Shown here piece after piece: positions 1 through 4,968 of a DNA stretch of 6,903 nt (position 1 is the stretch's first letter; every line of letters begins with the position of its first letter). The DNA lies in contig JADDQT010000098.1 of the NCBI GenBank assembly GCA_016781225.1, positions 1 through 6,903 on the forward strand, read 5' to 3'. This stretch comes from Actinomycetota bacterium. Its GTDB lineage: Bacteria; Actinomycetota; Acidimicrobiia; Acidimicrobiales; GCA-2861595. Below the pieces are notes generated by a model. It was not told where the DNA came from. It searched no databases and worked only from the letters and a program-made list of their open reading frames with translations. A program made the position numbers and the translations under genes.

Positions 1-1119
1 CTGCGTCGGGCCAAGCAGGAGCTGGCCACCGCGGAGAAGGAGCTCAAGGGGGAAGTGGCGCACGAGCTCGAGATCACCAGGCGGCTACGGGGACTCGAAG
101 CCGAGGCCGCTGCCGCCGAGGGACGACTTGCCGCGCTGAGCGAGGAGGAGAAGTCAAAGGCCGAGGTCCTCATCTCGGCGCGGGGGCGGTTGCGCAATCT
201 CGCCGTGGGCCAGTACGTCACCGGCGGCAACGTGGGCCTGTCCCTGCAATACCTCGTGAACGCCGACGGCCCCGAGGACCTGGCTCGCCGAGGTGCGCTG
301 CTGAGCCACGCCAGTGAGGTGCAGGGCTTGGCCACGAACACGTACAAGCGGGCTAGTCAAGCGGCCTCCGAAGAGGTCCGGGCCGGCGTGCGGAGTCGTG
401 AAGAGGCGGTGTCCAGACGAGACCTGGCAGTCGTCGAGCTGCAGGCGGCCTCGGAGCGCGTGCGGGCTCTGGGCGCCGAGGTCGACAACCGCCGGCTCCT
501 CCTCGACCTCGCCACCGCCGCCGCGCCAGTGCCTCCTAGCGACGTTCCCAGGCTCTTCCTCGATGCGTACCAGAGGGCAGCATCGACCATGCAAAGCGAG
601 CGGCCGCGGTGCCGGGTGGGATGGACGGCGATCGCGGCCATAGGGAAGATCGAGTCGGATCACGGCCGCTTCCGAGGTGCCCGGACCACCCTCAATGGCG
701 ATCCGATCCCGCCCATCGTCGGTATTCGCCTCGACGGGTCCAACAGCGGCGTGGTAGCCGACACCGAGGACGGTCTCCTCGACGGGGACCTGGAGTTCGA
801 TCGGGCGGTGGGGCCGATGCAGTTCATCCCGTCGTCCTGGAGTCGGGTCGCCCGAGACGCCAACGGTGACGGGAACACCGACGTCCACAACGCCTATGAC
901 GCAGCCCTCGGCACCGCCACTTATCTCTGCCGTGCCGTCCCTGGTGGAGGTCTCGACCTCGACGAGGGCTTGCGCCCGGCGTTCTTCTCCTACAACCACT
1001 CGAGCGCCTACGTGGAATCGGTGCTCGGCTGGCACCGGACCTACGCCTCCATGGCGGCCTCCATGCCCTCGCCATCACGAGCCGACCGGAGCCTCAGAGC
1101 CGAACGTGGCCGGCGCTAG
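1..1119 (+). CDS. Coiled-coil lytic murein transglycosylase (5' end cut off)
   Basis: The frame is open from base 1, so the gene starts outside the window; the GTG at 55 is internal. 372 residues are visible. Roughly residues 1-60 and 110-165 are Ala/Glu/Arg/Leu-rich coiled coil. Between them is a segment (RLRNLAVGQYVTGG, then LQYLVNADGPEDLARR) like the N-terminal coil of secreted NlpC/P60 peptidoglycan hydrolases. The C-terminal half is an SLT-type (MltB-like) catalytic domain: GWTAIAAIGKIESDHGRF with the presumed catalytic Glu at 218 (codon 652-654), VGPMQFIPSSW at 270-280, an EF-hand/dockerin-like loop DANGDGNTD at 286-294, and a closing SYNHSSAYVESVLGWHRTYA. The family cleaves the MurNAc-GlcNAc bond of peptidoglycan outside the membrane. 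The signal peptide or membrane anchor must lie upstream of the window. The identity of the catalytic domain is secure; its role (division, growth or resuscitation) is unknown. Confidence 0.93.
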   Translation: MRRAKQELATAEKELKGEVAHELEITRRLRGLEAEAAAAEGRLAALSEEEKSKAEVLISARGRLRNLAVGQYVTGGNVGLSLQYLVNADGPEDLARRGALLSHASEVQGLATNTYKRASQAASEEVRAGVRSREEAVSRRDLAVVELQAASERVRALGAEVDNRRLLLDLATAAAPVPPSDVPRLFLDAYQRAASTMQSERPRCRVGWTAIAAIGKIESDHGRFRGARTTLNGDPIPPIVGIRLDGSNSGVVADTEDGLLDGDLEFDRAVGPMQFIPSSWSRVARDANGDGNTDVHNAYDAALGTATYLCRAVPGGGLDLDEGLRPAFFSYNHSSAYVESVLGWHRTYASMAASMPSPSRADRSLRAERGRR

Positions 1120-1132
1120 CGGGCAGTCATCA

Positions 1133-1165
1133 CCCAGAGGGGCGAGCGAAGACCCGGGCTCTGGG
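1133..1165 (+). terminator. Candidate hairpin terminator lacking a U-tract
   Basis: Fourteen bases after the transglycosylase stop, CCCAGAG (1133-1139) pairs perfectly with CTCTGGG (1159-1165). Inside, GGG (1140-1142) can pair with CCC (1153-1155), leaving a three-base bulge and a ten-base loop. No T-run follows, so it is not a classical intrinsic terminator, but U-less hairpins just after stop codons are often proposed as terminators in actinobacteria. The position supports the call; function is inferred. Confidence 0.4.
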
Positions 1166-1327
1166 GCGAAGGCGGTTCACCAGCAATCGCTCGTTCGTGG
1201 TGGCCGTGATGACGGTCGTCGCTCTCGTCGGCGCCTGCAGGTGTTCACCACGAGCCGTGGAGAGACGAATGGCAGGCGTGGCTCATCGCCCGTGACAGCA
1301 AGTCTCGGCCGTCTTCAGCTAGCAGGC

Positions 1328-1345
1328 TGTGTGGCATCGCACACA
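1328..1345. repeat. Perfect dyad TGTGTG-N6-CACACA
   Basis: TGTGTG (1328-1333) and CACACA (1340-1345) are perfect reverse complements around a six-base centre. There is no T-run, so it reads more like a protein-binding site than a terminator. It sits about 60 bases upstream of the -35 box of the antitoxin promoter. The spacing does not fit the CRP consensus (TGTG-N8-CACA). Regulator unknown. Confidence 0.35.
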
Positions 1346-1403
1346 TTGCCCCTCTTGTGACGTTTCAAAGCATATCGTTCGCCGCTGACCATCGAGCAAC
1401 CCG

Positions 1404-1432
1404 TTGACCGGTCTCGTATTACGGCGTATCCT
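1404..1432 (+). promoter_or_regulatory. Sigma-70-type promoter of the toxin-antitoxin operon
   Basis: TTGACC (1404-1409) and TATCCT (1427-1432) are separated by 17 bases, the optimal spacing for a housekeeping sigma factor. Counting about seven bases from the -10 box puts transcription initiation at or next to the A of the ATG at 1439, predicting a leaderless mRNA. No Shine-Dalgarno sequence lies before that ATG, which agrees. GTAT words at 1416, 1426 and 1437 overlie the spacer, the -10 box and the start, a likely autoregulatory operator. Confidence 0.7.
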
Positions 1433-1438
1433 TGTTGT

Positions 1439-1690
1439 ATGACGATGCTGAGCTTCCGGGTCACCCAGGCCGACGCCCGCTCCGTCCAGGAGTGGGCTCA
1501 GCGCCTCGGGATCGATCGCTCCCAGTTGCTGCGGGACGCCCTTCGCCGCCAGCTGCTCCGTTTGGCCAGTGAGGTGGACGCCGAGACCTGGGCCGAGGTG
1601 CCCCTGGATGTGGGCGAGCAATCCCTCGCGGCCGTAGCCGACTGGGGACCGGCGGAGGACTGGTCCGACTGGAGCCATGCGACGCGGTGA
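1439..1690 (+). CDS. mazE: Ribbon-helix-helix antitoxin, MazE2-like
   Basis: An 83-residue protein. The N-terminus has the ribbon-helix-helix pattern: a beta strand (TMLSFRV, residues 2-8), helix 1 (about 11-22), a turn at LGIDRS, and helix 2 (about 27-39, SQLLRDALRRQLL). RHH dimers bind operator DNA through the paired strands. The acidic, Trp-rich tail (ADWGPAEDWSDW, about 67-78) is probably the part that wraps the toxin. From memory the tail and helix 2 closely resemble mycobacterial MazE2 (Rv0660c). The first ATG (1439) was chosen because the promoter places the transcript start there; a second in-frame ATG at 1445 is possible. The gene overlaps the toxin gene by 14 bases, as is usual for antitoxin-first operons. 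As a DNA-binding protein it should repress its own promoter alone and with the toxin. Confidence 0.9.
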   Translation: MTMLSFRVTQADARSVQEWAQRLGIDRSQLLRDALRRQLLRLASEVDAETWAEVPLDVGEQSLAAVADWGPAEDWSDWSHATR

Positions 1691-1985
1691 AGTGTGGTTT
1701 GCCGCCACGCCGGGCGGCGACCGGCCGGTGTTGGTGCTGACGCGCGACCCCGTCGTAGAGAGAATCGGCTCGGTCGTGGTGGCTGCGCTCACCAGGACCA
1801 GGCGAGGACTGGTCTCGGAGCTCGCGCTGACCGCAGCCGACGACGGGGTCCCAACGGAGTGCGTCGTCAACTTCGACAACGTCCACACTTTGCCCAAAGA
1901 AGCGTTCCGTCACCGCGTCGCCACCCTCTCGCCGGCGCGGATGGCCCGCGCCTGCGATGCCCTGGCCGCTTCAGCCGGCTGTTGA
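1677..1985 (+). CDS. mazF: MazF-family endoribonuclease toxin
   Basis: A 102-residue protein with the MazF/PemK fold signature: MRRGEVWFAATPGGDRPVLV at the N-terminus, strands VVVAALTRT and VVNFDNVHTLPKEAF, and a C-terminal helix. Arg16 (in DRPVLV) and Thr39 (in AALTRT) are 23 residues apart, like the catalytic Arg25/Thr48 pair of Bacillus MazF, so the toxin looks intact. Length and sequence resemble, from memory, mycobacterial MazF2 (Rv0659c, also about 102 residues). These enzymes cut single-stranded RNA at short sequence motifs and arrest growth when the antitoxin is degraded. The ATG at 1677 lies inside the antitoxin gene. GGAG at 1671-1674 is only two bases before it, so translation probably depends on coupling to the antitoxin. 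The target motif cannot be predicted here. Confidence 0.93.
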   Translation: MRRGEVWFAATPGGDRPVLVLTRDPVVERIGSVVVAALTRTRRGLVSELALTAADDGVPTECVVNFDNVHTLPKEAFRHRVATLSPARMARACDALAASAGC

Positions 1986-1997
1986 TCGAGCCACTTT

Positions 1998-2002
1998 GGA
2001 AG
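1998..2002 (+). promoter_or_regulatory. Ribosome binding site GGAAG deciding the start at 2009
   Basis: GGAAG ends six bases before the GTG at 2009. This favours that start over the in-frame TTG at 1982, which overlaps the toxin stop but lacks a comparable site. Confidence 0.5.
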
Positions 2003-2008
2003 ACCCGC

Positions 2009-2608
2009 GTGCCTCCGGATCGGATCGGTGACCGAGCGACCCTCGCTGTTGTCGCCGCGGTCTTGGTCGCTGTGCTGGCGGCCATCCTGGGCAGCCAAGT
2101 GATGCACGCCACACACTTCCTGTGCACGTGGGAAACCGGCGGCGAAGCAGGCGCCGGGGTGTGGTCATGCCCGGACGGCATCGCATACTTCTTGCCCATC
2201 ACGGCCGTGGCCGGCGTGGCGGCAGGAGCCGTTCTGGCTGCCTATGCCGGCTTCGAGGTGCGGCGGCCTGACACCGCCGCGCTAATAACACTCGCCCACT
2301 TCGCCTGTCTGCTCAGTGCCGCCGTGCTTGCTCTGTTCGCGATCTTCCTCCTACTGATCGACTTCCCGCCGTGGTTCGCAGCTCCATACCTCGGCGTGGG
2401 AGTGAGCGCGTGGTTGCTCCGCCGAAGACAGAGCCTGATGCTTCTCCTCCAAGGGGTTGGCATCGTCCCTCTGTCTCTGGTAGCTACGAGGATCCTCGTG
2501 ACAGCACCGGCGGTTGCTGCGGCCGCGATCGCATGGTTCGCTGCCTTGCTCCTCCACCTGGCCTGTATCCGTCGAAGGCGCCGTGCGTCGAGACACAGGG
2601 TGGCGTGA
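2009..2608 (+). CDS. Polytopic membrane protein, function unknown
   Basis: From the GTG at 2009 the product is 199 residues. Hydrophobic stretches at about 11-29, 58-82, 89-117, 141-163 and 165-187 suggest five membrane spans; a weaker one at 120-137 could make six. Between the first two spans is a polar loop with Cys39 and Cys54 (FLCTWETGGEAGAGVWSCPD), which could form a disulfide outside the cell. The C-terminus is strongly basic (RRRRRASRHR), which usually marks a cytoplasmic end. It starts 23 bases after the toxin stop on the same strand, so it may be read through from the toxin-antitoxin promoter; I see no separate promoter. I do not recognise the family. The TTG at 1982 is an alternative start, giving nine more residues. 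Confidence 0.72.
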   Translation: MPPDRIGDRATLAVVAAVLVAVLAAILGSQVMHATHFLCTWETGGEAGAGVWSCPDGIAYFLPITAVAGVAAGAVLAAYAGFEVRRPDTAALITLAHFACLLSAAVLALFAIFLLLIDFPPWFAAPYLGVGVSAWLLRRRQSLMLLLQGVGIVPLSLVATRILVTAPAVAAAAIAWFAALLLHLACIRRRRRASRHRVA

Positions 2609-2736
2609 ACACACCCGGCGACGTCGCCGCCAAGCTTGCGCCAAAGAGGAACCTGCGAATGGCAGGAGCGGTCGTCATGATGGTTGGCGCCTTCCTGCTG
2701 TTGTCGAGGGAGCGGCGATCTTCGCCGCACCTGTGA
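2605..2736 (+). CDS. Possible 43-residue single-pass membrane protein
   Basis: A GTG at 2605 overlaps the stop of the preceding membrane-protein gene as GTGA, the usual arrangement for translational coupling, and AGGG at 2597-2600 lies four bases upstream. The product has a polar, basic N-terminus (KRNLR at 14-18), one hydrophobic segment (MAGAVVMMVGAFLLLS, 19-34) and a basic tail (RERR). The segment is short for a full span, so peripheral insertion or a chance ORF is possible. It fills most of the gap before the next gene, which starts ten bases after its stop. No family recognised. Confidence 0.42.
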   Translation: MNTPGDVAAKLAPKRNLRMAGAVVMMVGAFLLLSRERRSSPHL

Positions 2737-2746
2737 CAAGACCGCG

Positions 2747-3508
2747 GTGACTCAGCCCTTCGCCGACTTGGCCCCCGCCACCACCGCTGACCGTGCTGAG
2801 CGAATGATCGGCGCCATGAGGGGTCGCAGTGGTGTGGCCCTCGTCGTTCCCGACACCTTCGGCGCCTACGTTCGGATCCACCATCCCCTGGCCAACGGAG
2901 CTCGATGGGGCGATATGGCGCCGTCGTACCTCGAACGCGGTGTCCAACCCTACGAGTACCCATTCCCCGAGCCGGTGACCCAGGTGGAGGGCAACCTCGC
3001 CCCGGCCGTCGTCGATCGGCTGATCCCGGTGCTCGCAGTGGCCACATCCGATCCTCAACGATGTCACTTCGGGCTGTGGTCGGGCTGGGGGTGGTTGCAT
3101 CGGCAATCCAGTTCCACCCTGTACCTCAGCCATGCGCCCTTTGGGTTGGCTGCGGTTTGGCATTGGCTGGCGGTGCATCGCCTTCACCGACAAGAGACCA
3201 CGAAGGCGCAGGCTACATACGACTTCGTCGATTCGTGCCCCGTGCAGCCGTGGTGGGGGGCACGCGACATGGTGCTCTTCGATGGCCCGCTCGACGCCGT
3301 GCGGTCCATCGGCAGCACCCGGCTGGTCGACGACGCCCTCAACCGACAGAGCCCGCAGCGGTGGTGGCCCGACGACGAATCTTGGTTCGTTGGCACGGAG
3401 ATCGACTATCCATGGACGTACGTCGCAGGACCGACCGAGCTGGTCGATGCGGTCTTGGCCGACTCAGAGCTTGAAGCGGTCGAGGTGCATTCCGAAGACG
3501 CCTGGTGA
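2747..3508 (+). CDS. Conserved actinobacterial protein of unknown function, 253 aa
   Basis: The GTG at 2747 is preferred because the protein-like sequence starts there (TQPFADLAP); upstream in-frame codons read as Cys/Arg-rich noise, and no strong ribosome binding site helps decide. From memory the layout matches a widespread uncharacterised actinobacterial family of about 250 residues: an N-terminal ALVVPDTFGAYVRIHHP (31-47), a central RCHFGLWSGWGWL (105-117), MVLFDGPLDAV (175-185), and a C-terminal signature QSPQRWWPDDESWFVGTEID (201-220) followed by YPWTYVAGPTELVDAVLAD (221-239). Many conserved tryptophans and acidic residues suggest a soluble folded protein; there is no signal peptide or membrane span. 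I know no biochemical function. It is the last gene on this strand and ends 17 bases from a convergent gene. Confidence 0.85.
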   Translation: MTQPFADLAPATTADRAERMIGAMRGRSGVALVVPDTFGAYVRIHHPLANGARWGDMAPSYLERGVQPYEYPFPEPVTQVEGNLAPAVVDRLIPVLAVATSDPQRCHFGLWSGWGWLHRQSSSTLYLSHAPFGLAAVWHWLAVHRLHRQETTKAQATYDFVDSCPVQPWWGARDMVLFDGPLDAVRSIGSTRLVDDALNRQSPQRWWPDDESWFVGTEIDYPWTYVAGPTELVDAVLADSELEAVEVHSEDAW

Positions 3509-3525
3509 CCACCCAGAGCTTCCCT

Positions 3526-4164
3526 TCAGCTTGGGGGCTCGAGCGCCATGTCTTCGGGTGGTCCGGCGTGGAAGTTGGGATTGACGGCGTCCTCCCCATC
3601 GCTGATGACGACATCGAGATCATGGAGCTGGCGGTTCCGGATCATCCCTCGAGCGTGGGGCTCGCCCTCCTGGAACAAGTCACAGCGGCTCACGACCACT
3701 TCGTCAGCGTCCTTGACGCTGTCGACGTCCGCCTTGTCGACTATCTCCTCGAGCTCCCCGTTGAACAACCGGCGCCGGCGCTCAGACCGCTCAGGATGAA
3801 GAGACGACCATGCCCGGTCGGACCAGTAGGCGACATGGCTGCCGTGGTTGACGTCGACCACCGCCATCCTCGCAAGCCGCCCAACTCCAGCGACACTGTC
3901 TCTTTCAGGAGGTGTTCCGAGGAGCAGGTCGGCCTTGTTGAACGGCATGTCCACGCCCGGTCCCCACCAGTACGCCTGGGGCTCCCTCACCCTACGCACT
4001 AATACTCCTACGGCGCCCTCGGCGATAGCCCAGTCGCCGATGTCCTCGATGCTCGCACAGGGAGCGAGCAGGATCGGCCTCCCTCCCCCTTCAACCCAGG
4101 CCACGACGGGTTGGTGGCCTTGCGGCATCAGGAACACGTGAGCCAGTCGGCTGGGCGAGATCAC
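3526..4164 (-). CDS. Unrecognised 212-residue protein at the end of the lipid operon
   Basis: The GTG at 4164 is the first usable start after the preceding gene's stop (17 bases away); further upstream the frame reads as Arg/Pro/His-rich shadow of that gene. The product has an ordinary, Trp-containing, mixed-charge composition: QPVVAWVEGGGRPILLAPC (18-36), EPQAYWWGPGVDMPF (61-75), an Arg-rich patch RSERRRR (about 136-142) and an acidic C-terminal half. I see no signal peptide, membrane span or known catalytic motif. Leu55 uses TTA (4000-4002), a rare codon in high-GC actinobacteria. The opposite strand is also almost fully open here (3505-4002) in the mirror frame with similar base composition. 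I prefer the minus strand because it also explains 4002-4164 and continues the operon, but the choice is not certain. Confidence 0.62.
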   Translation of the reverse strand: MISPSRLAHVFLMPQGHQPVVAWVEGGGRPILLAPCASIEDIGDWAIAEGAVGVLVRRVREPQAYWWGPGVDMPFNKADLLLGTPPERDSVAGVGRLARMAVVDVNHGSHVAYWSDRAWSSLHPERSERRRRLFNGELEEIVDKADVDSVKDADEVVVSRCDLFQEGEPHARGMIRNRQLHDLDVVISDGEDAVNPNFHAGPPEDMALEPPS

Positions 4165-4181
4165 GAGCCCGTCGAGCTGTG

Positions 4182-4955
4182 CTACCCGCTTCGGGCACCT
4201 AGGCCGTCGAGGATGGCAGCGGTGACGGGCTCGAACAGGCGGGGAGCCAGGTTGTCGTCGATGGGCATGACCGAGTCGGTGCGGCCTCGGGACTGGGCCA
4301 GGAAGAGCGCTGGGTCGTTCACGTCGGCGATGCCCAGCGTGTCGATCCCGCACTCGATGGCGGCACCCGCCATGCCGTGGTCACCGAGCACCAGGTCGGG
4401 CCGGCGGCCCTCGCTGTCCAGGGCGTCGAGCATGGCCTCCATGTACTTCGATCGATGAGTGTGGATCAGGTCACCACCCGTCCAGGCGCAGCCGACCCGG
4501 CCGAGGAAGCGGATGCCCCGGCGGTCGGGTCCGGTCGCGAGCCAAGAATTGTCGAGCGGCGTGAGGAGCTCGCAGCCCGCCCCGGCAAGGGCCCGCCCCA
4601 GCGCCATGTAGTGGGGCAGCAAGCCGGTGGGATGGCCGGTGGCGAGCAGCACCACGGAGCGGGCACAGACGTGCTCGGCCAGCTTGGAGCGGTGGCCTTC
4701 GATGGCTGCCAGCGTGGAGTCGGGGTCTATCCAACCCGGGCCGTTGGGCTCACCGTCGACAGCGGCGTCGCCGAAGACCTTGGCCACCACGGCACGCACC
4801 TCGACCACGTCGACGCTCTGCCAGTCGGAGAGCCCGAAGGTGTAGTCCGGCTTGCCGGCGACGAGCTTCTCGCAGTTGGCTACCGTGTTGCCCGGAGTGG
4901 TGGCCACCGAGCCGGCCAGGCGCGAATCGACCAGGTGGTCCCGAAGGTCGGTCAC
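4182..4955 (-). CDS. Actinobacterial 'phosphatase'-annotated protein next to fabI
   Basis: The GTG at 4955 gives 257 residues beginning VTDLRDHLVDSRLAGSVAT, which I recall as the typical N-terminus of a family annotated as 'phosphatase' in Streptomyces and relatives and often found beside fabI. Visible conserved blocks are ATGHPTGLLPHY (105-116), IHTHRSKYM (164-172), LGDHGMAGAAIECGID (190-205), IADVNDPALF (209-218) and MPIDDN (230-235). The His/Asp-rich blocks suggest a metal or phosphate site, but I know no experimental proof of activity, so the phosphatase label is only an annotation habit. No signal peptide or membrane span is seen. It starts 13 bases after the fabI stop with only a weak ribosome binding site, so translation is probably coupled. 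Its link to fatty-acid synthesis is inferred from position. Confidence 0.85.
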   Translation of the reverse strand: MTDLRDHLVDSRLAGSVATTPGNTVANCEKLVAGKPDYTFGLSDWQSVDVVEVRAVVAKVFGDAAVDGEPNGPGWIDPDSTLAAIEGHRSKLAEHVCARSVVLLATGHPTGLLPHYMALGRALAGAGCELLTPLDNSWLATGPDRRGIRFLGRVGCAWTGGDLIHTHRSKYMEAMLDALDSEGRRPDLVLGDHGMAGAAIECGIDTLGIADVNDPALFLAQSRGRTDSVMPIDDNLAPRLFEPVTAAILDGLGARSG

Positions 4956-4968
4956 GGGCGAGTCCGAC

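Larger units (their letters stand above)
1120..1403. other. Region with no confident gene, transglycosylase to antitoxin
   Basis: I see no convincing gene here. It holds the hairpin at 1133-1165, a lipoprotein-signal-like frame ending at the TGA at 1293-1295 that has no ATG or GTG start at a useful place, and a perfect 6-bp inverted repeat at 1328-1345. The last ~60 bases are less GC-rich and lead into the antitoxin promoter. Frame 2 is open through 1360, but only as an out-of-frame run continuing from inside the transglycosylase gene. Confidence 0.6.

Noticed and set aside
154..1035. Long minus-strand open frame (293 codons) across the transglycosylase gene
   Set aside because: It is antisense to a gene with clear catalytic motifs, and its product is Arg/Gly/Val-rich without recognisable domains: a shadow of high-GC coding DNA.
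1195..1253. 8-bp inverted repeat TCGTGGTG (1195-1202) / CACCACGA (1246-1253)
   Set aside because: The 43-base spacer and repetitive GTG content make chance likely; no further pairing extends the stem.
1328..1345. CRP/GlxR-type operator reading of the TGTGTG-N6-CACACA dyad
   Set aside because: TGTG and CACA are spaced by 6 or 10 bases here, not the 8 of the TGTGA-N6-TCACA consensus.
1319..1897. Minus-strand open frames opposite the antitoxin and toxin genes
   Set aside because: Both plus-strand genes have family signatures, a promoter and the expected overlap; the antisense products show no protein-like features.
2242..2739. Minus-strand open frame opposite the membrane-protein gene
   Set aside because: Arg/Ser-rich, low-complexity translation typical of a shadow, while the plus strand gives coherent membrane spans.
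3516..3540. Imperfect hairpin between the convergent stops (GAGC/GCTC with CCC/GGG inside)
   Set aside because: The stem has a T bulge and a wobble pair, overlaps the minus-strand gene's 3' end and has no T-run in either direction; too weak to call a bidirectional terminator.
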